Below are positions 1 to 7,748 of a stretch of DNA of 64,000 nucleotides, piece by piece. Each line of letters begins with the position of its first letter. Positions within the stretch are counted from its first letter, which is position 1. Source of the stretch: Vibrio sp. UBA2441 (GTDB lineage Bacteria > Pseudomonadota > Gammaproteobacteria > Enterobacterales > Vibrionaceae); NCBI GenBank assembly GCA_002342685.1, contig DDQN01000093.1, positions 1 to 64,000 of the forward strand, written 5' to 3'. A program made the translations under genes and the position numbers. The notes beneath the pieces were generated by a model that made no database searches, was not told the origin of the DNA, and saw only the letters and a list, made by a program, of their open reading frames with translations.

Positions 1-244
1 ATCCCACAACCCATATCCCATAACCGTTATCCGGTCACCCCATCCCCCTATTTTAGAACAAAAACTTCTTCTAATTGAATTTAAAGCATTAACGCCATAT
101 GCAGCATTAAAGGGGTAATTTTAAGAGTTTTAAATCACATTCCATATTTTCTTTACGGTTAATAATGCCCACATCAGCTTCCAAGCATCGATATTTTTTG
201 AAATGGGAGTTGAATTAAAACGTATAAGGATAATAGGAAATTCC
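1..244. other. Region upstream of tctC
   Basis: This 244-base AT-rich stretch precedes tctC and has no convincing gene. It starts with loose CCCATA/CCCATC-like repeats of no clear meaning. Its notable element is a 15-base sequence at 129-143 that recurs upstream of citC. A ribosome binding site (AGGAA, 235-239) lies five bases before the ATG at 245. Nothing else can be supported. Confidence 0.5.
129..143. promoter_or_regulatory. Shared citrate-island element, copy 1 (upstream of tctC)
   Basis: TTTAAATCACATTCC lies about 100 bases before tctC. It matches 14 of 15 bases of TTTAAATCATATTCC at 3487-3501 upstream of citC. Finding it before two transcription units of one pathway suggests a regulator site, for example CitB or an FNR/CRP-family protein. 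The assignment to a protein is inference. Confidence 0.4.
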
Positions 245-1234
245 ATGAATATGAAACTAAAAAGCGTGATGTTAGGTATGACAGTTGCTTCAGTTGCTGC
301 TATGCCTCTTGGCAGTGCAATTGCAAAAGACTACCCACCTAAAACAATCTCTATGGTTGCTCCATCAGGTGCAGGCGGCGGCTGGGACTTAACCATTCGT
401 ACCGTAGCAAAAACTCTGAAGGATACCGGAATTGTTGAAGCTAACATGCCAATTACCAACAGACCTGGCGGCGGCGGTGCAGTTAACCTTGCTTACATGC
501 AAACTAAAAAAAGCAGTGATAAATTAATTTCTGTTTATTCTCCACCTATTCTACTTACAAACCTGACAGGTGCGAGCAAATACAGCTATCAAGATACGAC
601 TCCTCTAGCTCGTTTAATTACTGACTATGGCGCATTTGTTGTTTCTAAAGATTCAGAATACAAGTCGATCAATGAGGTAATGCAAGCGTTAAAGAAAGAT
701 CCAAAATCTGTAAAAATTGGCGGAACCTCATCTGCTGGTTCAATGGACCACATTCAATTCCTTTTGATCGCTAAAGCTGCTGGTGTACCTAACCTTAATA
801 AAATTGATTATATCTCATTCCAGGATGGCGGTGCGGTAGCACAAGTCCTAGGTGGGCATGTTGATCTTATTTCTACGGGGCTTGGTGATATCACTCAGCT
901 AGTTAAAAGCGGCGACTTACGTGCATTGGCACAAACAGCAAACAAACGTGTTGGTGAAGGTGTAGTTGCTGCAATCCCTACCGTGAAAGAGCAAGGTATC
1001 GATGCGACATTTGAAAACTGGCGTGGTCTGTTTGGTCCTAAAGATATGCCTGATTACGCGGTAACTTACTGGAACAAAGCCTTAAAAGATATGGTTGCTA
1101 CTACCGAATGGTCTGAAGCACGTAAACGTAACGGTTGGGATGACGCTTATCAAACTGGCGAAGAGTTTAATAAATTCCTAGCTACAACTAATACTCAGTA
1201 CAAAGAAATCTTAGCAGAAATATTTGCACGATAA
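245..1234 (+). CDS. tctC: Tricarboxylate-binding periplasmic protein TctC
   Basis: This is the solute-binding subunit of a tripartite tricarboxylate transporter; it captures citrate-like anions in the periplasm and passes them to the TctA/TctB membrane pair. The 329-residue product starts with a signal peptide (Lys-rich start, hydrophobic core, SAIA cleavage region), then a Bug/TctC-fold body that opens with YPPKTISMVAPSGAGGGWD, typical of the family. A longer in-frame start at 203 exists, but the ATG at 245 has AGGAA five bases upstream and places the signal peptide correctly. It leads tctB and tctA, separated by a hairpin that would favour excess binding protein. Its position in a citrate lyase island makes citrate the likely substrate. 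Confidence 0.9.
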   Translation: MNMKLKSVMLGMTVASVAAMPLGSAIAKDYPPKTISMVAPSGAGGGWDLTIRTVAKTLKDTGIVEANMPITNRPGGGGAVNLAYMQTKKSSDKLISVYSPPILLTNLTGASKYSYQDTTPLARLITDYGAFVVSKDSEYKSINEVMQALKKDPKSVKIGGTSSAGSMDHIQFLLIAKAAGVPNLNKIDYISFQDGGAVAQVLGGHVDLISTGLGDITQLVKSGDLRALAQTANKRVGEGVVAAIPTVKEQGIDATFENWRGLFGPKDMPDYAVTYWNKALKDMVATTEWSEARKRNGWDDAYQTGEEFNKFLATTNTQYKEILAEIFAR

Positions 1235-1253
1235 GCTTTAACTATTAACTAAA

Positions 1254-1280
1254 AATAAGAGGGAGCAATTCCCTCTTATT
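1254..1280 (+). terminator. Hairpin between tctC and tctB (attenuator or mRNA-stabilising stem)
   Basis: AATAAGAGGG (1254-1263) pairs perfectly with CCCTCTTATT (1271-1280) around a 7-base loop and is followed by ATTTTG. It sits just after the tctC stop and inside the presumed operon. Such stems usually give more binding protein than membrane subunits by partial termination or 3' protection. Confidence 0.6.
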
Positions 1281-1344
1281 ATTTTGTCTCTTTATGTATC
1301 AATTATATATAACACTAGCACTAGTACTAGCATAAGGATAATCC

Positions 1345-1839
1345 ATGGAAAACAAAAATGTTCGTCCAAATTGGGATGCATTCACGGGTTTATTTACCAT
1401 TGCTTTCGGTCTAATTTATGGTGGCCAAGCGTACACCATGCCAAGAGCGATGTTTGGTAACCCGATGGATCCAATTTATTTTCCACTTGGCATTGCAGCC
1501 ATAGCAATTTTAATTGGCGCTCTTTTGCTGGTTAAAAGTAATTTTAAAGCGTCTATTTTGGCGTATAAAGAAATCATTAACGAAGATCAATCAAGAAAAG
1601 ATGACCGCAAGAAGATTCTATATACATGTATGATCTCAGTGGCATACGCGCTTCTTTTTGAACATCTAGGTTACGTACTAAGTACGTTCGGTTTTATGTT
1701 CGTAATGTTATGTATTACCAGTGGAAAAAGTGAGTGGAAAAAGAGTGTGGTTATTGCTCTTTTATTTGCTGTCGGTGTGTTCTTTATATTTAACACGCTA
1801 TTGGCAGTTAGTCTTCCTCCACTTCCGTTCTTTGAATAA
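1345..1839 (+). CDS. tctB: Tripartite tricarboxylate transporter small membrane subunit TctB
   Basis: This is the small integral membrane subunit that partners TctA. The 164-residue product has about four hydrophobic helices: one near residues 14-32, one near 43-63, and two in the C-terminal half around 91-155. A charged loop rich in Lys, Asp and Arg lies near residues 75-90. Size and topology fit TctB, and the flanking tctC and tctA make the call secure despite the low conservation usual for this subunit. AAGGA at 1334-1338 precedes the ATG. It stops 12 bases before tctA, so the two are translated from one mRNA. Confidence 0.88.
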   Translation: MENKNVRPNWDAFTGLFTIAFGLIYGGQAYTMPRAMFGNPMDPIYFPLGIAAIAILIGALLLVKSNFKASILAYKEIINEDQSRKDDRKKILYTCMISVAYALLFEHLGYVLSTFGFMFVMLCITSGKSEWKKSVVIALLFAVGVFFIFNTLLAVSLPPLPFFE

Positions 1840-1851
1840 GGTGTAACGACA

Positions 1852-3357
1852 ATGACAGATATATTAGCTAACCTGATGAATGGTTTTGGCGTTGCACTGC
1901 AGCCATACCATTTACTCCTTGTTACCGTTGGTGGTGTTTTGGGTACCATCGTCGGCATGTTACCGGGCTTAGGCCCTGCCACCGGTGTAGCAGTACTACT
2001 TCCGATGACTTTCGCGATGGGTCCAACGGCGGCTTTAATCACGATGACTGGTGTTTACATCGGTGCGATGTTTGGTGGTTCTCGTAGTTCCATCTTGATT
2101 AATACTCCCGGAGATGGTGCCGCACTCGCCGCTACTTTTGATGGTTATCCGATGGCGATGAAAGGTAGAGCAGAATCTGCTCTGGCTATTTCCGCTATCG
2201 CCTCTCTAATTGGTGGTACGATTGCCGCTGTACTAATGACTCTGCTTGCAGAGCCAGTAGCTGGGTTTGCATTGAAATTTGGCCCTGCTGAGTATTTCTT
2301 ATTGATGGTTGCAGCGCTTTCTATGACGGCGTCTATGTCCAAGAACAATATGCTCAAAGGCTTTATGTCTATGGTCATAGGTTTGGCTATTGCAACAATA
2401 GGTATTGATCCTCAATCTGGGCTAGAGCGCTTTACTTTTGGTAACCTAGAATTGCAAACAGGCGTTGATTTCCTAGTGGTAATCATTGGTATATATGCAA
2501 TGGGTGAAGTGTTTAAAAGCTTCCGCTCTCTCAGTGAAGGTTCGAAGAAAGCACAAACTAAATTCAAGCGAATTTGGATTGAAGGTGACGACTGGAAACG
2601 CTCTAAGTGGCCTATTCTACGTAGTGCTCCTGTTGGTTTCATTATCGGTGCTTTACCGGGCGCGGGTGGAACAATGGCTTCTCTTATGTGCTACAACAAT
2701 GAGAAAACATGGTCTAAAAACAGTGAAGAGTTTGGTGACGGTGCTATCGAAGGGTTGGCAGCGCCAGAATCAGCGAATAACGCAGCATCTATTGGTGCAA
2801 TGATTCCGATGTTAGCGCTGGGTGTTCCTGGTTCAGGTACTACAGCGGTAATGATGGGTGCACTTCTAATGCTAGGTATTCAGCCTGGACCATTATTGTT
2901 TACTCAATACCCAGATACTGCTTGGGGCTTGATTGCAAGTATGTTTGTGGCTAACGTAATCTTAGCTGTCGTGAATATCCCATTAGCTGGTATTTTAGTA
3001 CGTGTTCTTGCTATTCCACCTAAAGTGCTTTACCCGGTTGTACTTGGATTAGCGTTTATCGGTTGTTATGCGATTAGTAGCTCTATTATCGACTTCTATA
3101 TCCTTACAATGCTTGGTGTTGCAGGTGTCGTGATGAAACGAGCAAATATACCAACAGCTCCGATGATATTAGCCGTTATCGTTGGCGGAACTATGGAACA
3201 GTCATTCCGCCAAGCGTATCGTATTTCCAACCAGGATTTGTCGATATTTGCAGGCTCTACGGTATCTCAAGTACTGATTGCGATTACGGTTGTTTCTATT
3301 GTATTACCAGTTATCAATACGATGAGAAAGAACAAGCAAGTTAGCCAAGTGGCTTAA
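1852..3357 (+). CDS. tctA: Tripartite tricarboxylate transporter large membrane subunit TctA
   Basis: This is the main permease subunit of the citrate-type transporter, moving tricarboxylate across the inner membrane with ions. The 501-residue product has about a dozen membrane helices and the family signature GMLPGLGPATGVAVLLPMTF near residues 35-55, with a related Gly/Pro motif (IIGALPGAGGT) near 265, as expected for the internally duplicated family. Length is normal. It closes the tctCBA unit and is followed by a strong terminator. Using this system instead of a CitS-type symporter beside citrate lyase is a variation on the classic enteric cluster. Confidence 0.93.
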   Translation: MTDILANLMNGFGVALQPYHLLLVTVGGVLGTIVGMLPGLGPATGVAVLLPMTFAMGPTAALITMTGVYIGAMFGGSRSSILINTPGDGAALAATFDGYPMAMKGRAESALAISAIASLIGGTIAAVLMTLLAEPVAGFALKFGPAEYFLLMVAALSMTASMSKNNMLKGFMSMVIGLAIATIGIDPQSGLERFTFGNLELQTGVDFLVVIIGIYAMGEVFKSFRSLSEGSKKAQTKFKRIWIEGDDWKRSKWPILRSAPVGFIIGALPGAGGTMASLMCYNNEKTWSKNSEEFGDGAIEGLAAPESANNAASIGAMIPMLALGVPGSGTTAVMMGALLMLGIQPGPLLFTQYPDTAWGLIASMFVANVILAVVNIPLAGILVRVLAIPPKVLYPVVLGLAFIGCYAISSSIIDFYILTMLGVAGVVMKRANIPTAPMILAVIVGGTMEQSFRQAYRISNQDLSIFAGSTVSQVLIAITVVSIVLPVINTMRKNKQVSQVA

Positions 3358-3374
3358 TTATATAAAACTCCTTT

Positions 3375-3413
3375 GCCAGCTCCCATATTACCCCGTGGTG
3401 AGCTGGCTTTTTT
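3375..3413 (+). terminator. Rho-independent terminator after tctA
   Basis: GCCAGCTC (3375-3382) pairs with GAGCTGGC (3400-3407) and is followed by a run of T with one G. It lies 18 bases past the tctA stop and separates tctCBA from citC. Confidence 0.85.
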
Positions 3414-3482
3414 GTTTTATATACTGAACAAAACGAATTAGTTCATTTACGTCATTTAAAATTTTTATATCTATAGGTAGCT

Positions 3483-3501
3483 ATGATTTAAATCATATTC
3501 C
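3483..3501. promoter_or_regulatory. FNR-like palindrome and shared citrate-island element, copy 2 (upstream of citC)
   Basis: ATGATTTAAATCAT (3483-3496) is a perfect palindrome whose core TGAT-N4-ATCA matches the FNR consensus TTGAT-N4-ATCAA except at the outermost base on each side. Bases 3487-3501 also repeat the 15-base element found upstream of tctC. The site is 55-75 bases before citC, a usual distance for activation. An FNR role would fit anaerobic citrate fermentation, but binding is inferred. Confidence 0.5.
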
Positions 3502-3555
3502 TAAGTGCCTTGAAGAGAGACACTTTATTAGTATATAGAGAGTAGAGATATTTCA

Positions 3556-4644
3556 GTGTTGGCGACATTTAATTTCGAAAAAATAAATGCTAAGAACAGC
3601 AACAAACGAGTTGCATTGAGCACCTTCTTAAACCGCATGGGGTTGGGTATTGATGCTGATGTAGAGTTTTTTGTTTGTGCTTATCAGGACAGAAAAATCG
3701 TTGCGTGTGGTGGCTTAGCAGGAAATACACTTAAGTCCATCGCGGTAGACGATGATTTTCAGGGGGTGGGGCTATCCACTAGGTTACTCTCTGAATTGGT
3801 GACTTATGCTTATGATCTTGGCCGTTATAATCTCTTTATTTATACCAAACCTGATAACTACAGGATGTTCCATGAAGCAGGGTTCCATCTGTTAACATCA
3901 GTAAAAGATCGTGTAATACTTCTCGAAAATAGCCGGACAAGATTAGAAAAGTATTGCCGAAAGCTGCAGAACCTAAAACGAGCTGGAGATAAAATAGGTA
4001 GTATTGTTATGAACGCAAACCCATTTACTAATGGGCACCGCTACTTAGTAGAGCGCGCCGCAAAGCAGTGTGATTGGGTTCATTTGTTTGTGGTTAAAGA
4101 GGATAGTTCATTTTTCACCTATGAGGACCGGATGAATATGATTCGCGCCGGAACGCGTGACTTGGACAATGTTATTATTCACCCAGGTTCTGACTATATA
4201 ATTTCGCGAGCAACCTTTCCTAGTTATTTTTTAAAGGATGAAGGGGTCATAAATTACTGTCATACGGCGGTAGATCTACAACTTTTCAGAAGTTATATTG
4301 CTCCTGCATTAGGTATTACGCATCGATTCGTAGGAACCGAGCCCATTTGTACAGTTACCCGATTTTATAACCAACAAATGCAGAACTGGTTGACGACACC
4401 GTCACTGGAAAGTGAGGCCATTTCTCTTATAGAGCTCCCGCGAAGAGAGCAGAGCCATCAGCCGATATCGGCTTCATTAGTTCGTCATTTGTTGTTTAAC
4501 AATGAGTGGGAAGCAATCAAAAATTTAGTACCCAAATCGACGTTTGATTACCTTAAAAACTTGTTTAGTGTTCAGGATTCCTTATATAACCAGAGAAAGC
4601 AGGAATATACCTCAAAGCCAGCAGCAACATTAACTCCCGCATAA
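3556..4644 (+). CDS. citC: [Citrate (pro-3S)-lyase] ligase CitC
   Basis: This enzyme activates citrate lyase by acetylating the thiol of the prosthetic group on the CitD acyl carrier protein, using acetate and ATP. The 362-residue product has an N-terminal GNAT-like domain (about residues 1-120, with a QGVGLSTRLLSELV acetyl-CoA-type loop). A C-terminal nucleotidyltransferase domain follows, with the HxGH-like segment NPFTNGHRYLVERA around residue 155. The start is GTG at 3556; no better ATG exists nearby. It is transcribed alone between two hairpins rather than leading citDEFXG as in Klebsiella. The C-terminal 25 residues look like a variable tail. Confidence 0.93.
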   Translation: MLATFNFEKINAKNSNKRVALSTFLNRMGLGIDADVEFFVCAYQDRKIVACGGLAGNTLKSIAVDDDFQGVGLSTRLLSELVTYAYDLGRYNLFIYTKPDNYRMFHEAGFHLLTSVKDRVILLENSRTRLEKYCRKLQNLKRAGDKIGSIVMNANPFTNGHRYLVERAAKQCDWVHLFVVKEDSSFFTYEDRMNMIRAGTRDLDNVIIHPGSDYIISRATFPSYFLKDEGVINYCHTAVDLQLFRSYIAPALGITHRFVGTEPICTVTRFYNQQMQNWLTTPSLESEAISLIELPRREQSHQPISASLVRHLLFNNEWEAIKNLVPKSTFDYLKNLFSVQDSLYNQRKQEYTSKPAATLTPA

Positions 4645-4650
4645 AAAGAG

Positions 4651-4670
4651 GCCAGAACACTTGTTCTGGC
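4651..4670 (+). terminator. Hairpin after citC
   Basis: GCCAGAACA and TGTTCTGGC form a near-perfect 20-base inverted repeat six bases after the citC stop. No T-tract follows, so it may be a weak terminator or a 3' protecting stem. Confidence 0.55.
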
Positions 4671-4841
4671 TGATATCATTAACGTGCAATTATGATCAAG
4701 AGGTATGTGACCGATTATGTCATATATCAATTTTGGTATGATGGCAGTAGGGTTATTCTAATGAAGAACATTCTTAATGTAGGTTTATTCTGAACCGCGG
4801 AGTAATAACGAGATTCAGAATCTATTTTTCTGACTATTCAA

Positions 4842-5378
4842 TTACAACAATGAATGGATCATTTTATCAATACTTTCAACATCCGCCTTTTTGCTGGACG
4901 CTACAAAAAGTGCATTTTTCTTTCTAAATATGTGTGTTCTTGGCGCTAGCTTGCACGAGTTGCGTGACGTGGATTTGCCTTTTTCGTCAAATACATCAAT
5001 ATTCATAAATTGGCCGAGTGCATGATTACTCTCTATCTCTATCATGGCTTTTTTAATGGCCTTACTATCTAATGATTTAATTACAAGCAGAGCTTCAGTG
5101 CCTGTCGACTGATGAGTAAATTGTCTTGCCAGAGCTTTCATTCCAAGTAACTCTAGTTTTTCCTCTACACGGCCAAGGGCAGTATTGAAGATGGTCTTGT
5201 TATAAGGTTTATTACCTAACTCAACTGGCAAATAACTAGTAACGAGTACTATTGGAAGTGAATACTGTTTAGTGAGTTGAATTTGGCGATTGATCCTATC
5301 TTGTTTTATTTCAAAACTTTCTGAAAGTGGAGCTATGGATTGCATAATAAATGACCTAGGTAGCGAGTTCGTAGACAT
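4842..5378 (-). CDS. Degenerate second CitX-like protein
   Basis: The 178-residue product aligns along its length with CitX, the transferase that places phosphoribosyl-dephospho-CoA on apo-CitD. The best match is the segment NHALGQFMNIDVFDEKGKS, equivalent to RHPLGRLFDIDVLDGDGKL of the true CitX encoded at 14476-14997. It departs from that CitX at key places: the HPLGRLFD core reads HALGQFMN, and the Cys-containing PRRKCLVCG segment is replaced by PRTHIFRKKN. Catalysis may therefore be lost. ATG at 5378 is the chosen start; an ATG at 5345 is also possible, and neither has a strong ribosome binding site. It is transcribed against its neighbours, between citC and oadG. It could be a regulator of assembly, a CitX of altered specificity, or a decaying paralogue. 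Confidence 0.7.
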   Translation of the reverse strand: MSTNSLPRSFIMQSIAPLSESFEIKQDRINRQIQLTKQYSLPIVLVTSYLPVELGNKPYNKTIFNTALGRVEEKLELLGMKALARQFTHQSTGTEALLVIKSLDSKAIKKAMIEIESNHALGQFMNIDVFDEKGKSTSRNSCKLAPRTHIFRKKNALFVASSKKADVESIDKMIHSLL

Positions 5379-5681
5379 AAAACTACAAAACAATGATTGC
5401 TATTAAAGTGGGCATGGACATAAAACATTAAGTATTTTGTGAAATTAATGACCTAAATGAATTTAAATAAAAATTTTCATAGTAATTTATTTGGTGTGGA
5501 TTAAATGAATGTAATGACTGAAATGAATAAAAGTTTCTTTATTAATTAGGCAGATAGAAATTAAATTCATATACACCATTTAAGTTGTTTAGTGGTGTTC
5601 ATTGAATGACGAACCTCACGATGTAATACCTATTTACTCTCTAGACTAAGCGCACCGAAATAGCAATGGTTTAAGATTCAA
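5379..5681. other. Divergent promoter region, CitX-like gene / oadGAB
   Basis: This AT-rich 303-base gap separates the leftward CitX-like gene from rightward oadG and must contain both promoters. It carries several A/T-rich direct repeats of the type ATGAAT/AATGAAT (5458-5530), and TTAAATTCATATACA near 5560-5575 loosely resembles the citC/tctC element. I see no gene and no firm operator. Confidence 0.4.
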
Positions 5682-5924
5682 ATGAGTGAAGGTCCAATAA
5701 TTTTAGAAGGTGTAACCCTGATGGCTTTAGGCATGGGTTTCGTTTTCTGTTTCTTAACGTTACTTGTTGGCGCAATTCGATTGCTCGCTGCTACTGCGGG
5801 TCGATTTGTACCTGCTCCTGTTGCGCCTAAGGCGACACCGATACCTTCGGAACCTGCTTCCGATGACTCCATGGTTGCGGCGATATCTGCTGCATTACAC
5901 CATCACAAGAAAAAATTCAGTTAA
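5682..5924 (+). CDS. oadG: Oxaloacetate decarboxylase gamma subunit OadG
   Basis: This is the small membrane subunit that holds the alpha and beta subunits of the Na+-pumping oxaloacetate decarboxylase together and binds Zn2+ through its C-terminus. The 80-residue protein has one N-terminal membrane helix (about residues 11-36), a Pro/Ala-rich linker (42-58) and a His/Lys-rich tail (LHHHKKKFS). All of these are family hallmarks. Length is typical. The ATG lacks a strong ribosome binding site. It leads oadA by 27 bases and oadB, the usual G-A-B order. Confidence 0.92.
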   Translation: MSEGPIILEGVTLMALGMGFVFCFLTLLVGAIRLLAATAGRFVPAPVAPKATPIPSEPASDDSMVAAISAALHHHKKKFS

Positions 5925-5951
5925 TACTGTCCGAAAGATATAGGATTAATC

Positions 5952-7739
5952 ATGTCCAAGATAATTAAACCTTTAGGTATTACCGATGTGGTACTTAGAG
6001 ACGCACACCAATCACTATTTGCAACCCGACTTCGCATTGAAGATATGTTACCAATCGCATCTGAGCTTGATGAAATTGGTTACTGGTCGTTAGAAACATG
6101 GGGTGGTGCAACATTTGACTCCTGTATTCGATTCTTGGGTGAAGACCCATGGGAAAGACTAAGAGCATTAAAGAAAGCAATGCCAAAAACTAAGCAGCAG
6201 ATGCTGTTCAGAGGGCAAAATATACTGGGGTATCGTCACTATGCAGATGATGTAGTCGACAAGTTTGTTGAACGTGCAGTTGAAAATGGCATGGATGTAT
6301 TCCGTGTATTTGATGCGTTAAATGATGTTCGCAATATGGAACAAGCGATTCAGGCAGTCAATCGTCAAGGTGCGCATGCCCAGGGTACGATTTGTTATAC
6401 CACTAGTCCGGTACATACCATGCAGTCATGGATTGATGTCGCCGAGCAGCTTGTAGAGTGTGGTGTAAATTCTATTGCAATAAAAGATATGGCTGGTGTT
6501 ATGACGCCATATGAAGCTTATGAATTGGTTTCAACGCTTAAAAAGCAACTCGATGTAGAACTGCATTTGCATTGCCATTCTACAGCGGGCATGGCGGACA
6601 TGACGTTACTGAAAGCGATAGAGGCAGGCGTTGATAGAGTAGATACCGCCATTTCTTCGATGAGTGGAACCTATGGTCACCCATGTACAGAGTCGATTGT
6701 TGCCGCTCTTAAGGGGACTGAACGTGATACTGGTTTAGATATTGAGAAAATTGAAAGTATCGCTGCTTATTTCAGAGATGTTCGTAAGAAGTATCATGAG
6801 TTCGAAGGACAACTGAAAGGTTCTGATTCACGTATTCTTGTCGCACAAGTTCCTGGCGGTATGCTGACAAATATGGAAGGTCAGTTAAAACAACAAAACG
6901 CTTTAGACCGAATTGATGAAGTACTGGAAGAGATTCCTCGTGTACGTAAAGATCTTGGTTATATTCCATTGGTTACGCCAACGTCTCAAATAGTGGGTAC
7001 CCAAGCGGTAATTAATGTAATGATGGGTGAGCGTTATAAAACCATCACTAAAGAAACGACAGGTGTACTTCGAGGCGAATACGGGCAGACGCCTGCGCCT
7101 ATGGATGCCACGTTACAAGAGCGCGTTCTTGAAGGTAAAGAGCCTATTACTTGTCGACCAGCGGATTTGATTGAGCCAGAAATAAACTCGCTTACAGAAA
7201 CCGTTTTAGCTCAAGCAAAAGAGAAAGGAATTAGTCTTGCAGAAGACTATATTGATGATGTTCTGACGGTTGCCCTATTTGATCAGGTTGCATGGAAATT
7301 CCTTGAAAATAGAAATAACCCGGCAGCTTTTGAACCAGTGCCAGAGATAGCACAAGCGAAACCAGCTCAAAAGTCAAAAGACGATGAAGAAGGCATTTAT
7401 ACGGTAAATGTTAATAATCAAAGTTATGTTGTTCAAATCAATGAAGGTGCCGACCCGCAAGTGTTGGCTCAGGCGACAACAGCTCCAACACCAGTAGCTA
7501 GTGCTCCAGCTGCTCCGTCGGGTAATGCTGAAACCGTTTCTGCACCATTGGCTGGTAATATCTGGAAAGTGCATGCAAAAGCAGGCCAAGTTGTAAAAGA
7601 AGGCGATGTTCTGCTGATTTTGGAAGCCATGAAAATGGAAACTGAAATCAGAGCAGCTCGTGATGGATGTGTTGATCATTTAAGTGTTTCTGAAGGTGAT
7701 TCTGTTCAGGTTGGCGACGCTTTACTGGCGTTGGCGTAG
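5952..7739 (+). CDS. oadA: Oxaloacetate decarboxylase alpha subunit OadA (biotin carboxyltransferase)
   Basis: OadA takes the carboxyl group from oxaloacetate onto biotin, yielding pyruvate; decarboxylation of carboxybiotin in OadB then drives Na+ export. The 595-residue protein starts with an HMGL-like TIM barrel (ITDVVLRDAHQS near residue 10, KDMAG near 180, HLHCHSTAGM near 205, providing metal ligands). It continues through the conserved carboxylase region, an Ala/Pro-rich linker (about 475-525), and ends in a biotinyl domain with EAMKMETE, the biotinylated lysine being Lys561. It sits between oadG and oadB (9 bases to oadB), so the pump is made from one operon. Confidence 0.96.
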   Translation: MSKIIKPLGITDVVLRDAHQSLFATRLRIEDMLPIASELDEIGYWSLETWGGATFDSCIRFLGEDPWERLRALKKAMPKTKQQMLFRGQNILGYRHYADDVVDKFVERAVENGMDVFRVFDALNDVRNMEQAIQAVNRQGAHAQGTICYTTSPVHTMQSWIDVAEQLVECGVNSIAIKDMAGVMTPYEAYELVSTLKKQLDVELHLHCHSTAGMADMTLLKAIEAGVDRVDTAISSMSGTYGHPCTESIVAALKGTERDTGLDIEKIESIAAYFRDVRKKYHEFEGQLKGSDSRILVAQVPGGMLTNMEGQLKQQNALDRIDEVLEEIPRVRKDLGYIPLVTPTSQIVGTQAVINVMMGERYKTITKETTGVLRGEYGQTPAPMDATLQERVLEGKEPITCRPADLIEPEINSLTETVLAQAKEKGISLAEDYIDDVLTVALFDQVAWKFLENRNNPAAFEPVPEIAQAKPAQKSKDDEEGIYTVNVNNQSYVVQINEGADPQVLAQATTAPTPVASAPAAPSGNAETVSAPLAGNIWKVHAKAGQVVKEGDVLLILEAMKMETEIRAARDGCVDHLSVSEGDSVQVGDALLALA

Positions 7740-7748
7740 GGCTTAGAG

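Noticed and set aside
1..50. CCCATA/CCCATC-like repeats at the window start
   Set aside because: The repeats are short, irregular and end after about 50 bases; there is too little to call a repeat array.
1311..1332. CTAGTACTAG repeat cluster before tctB
   Set aside because: The palindrome is short and embedded in simple repetition; no evidence makes it an operator.
4788..4821. ATTCTGAA...TTCAGAAT stem as terminator of the CitX-like gene
   Set aside because: The loop is long (about 19 bases) and no T-tract follows on the minus strand.
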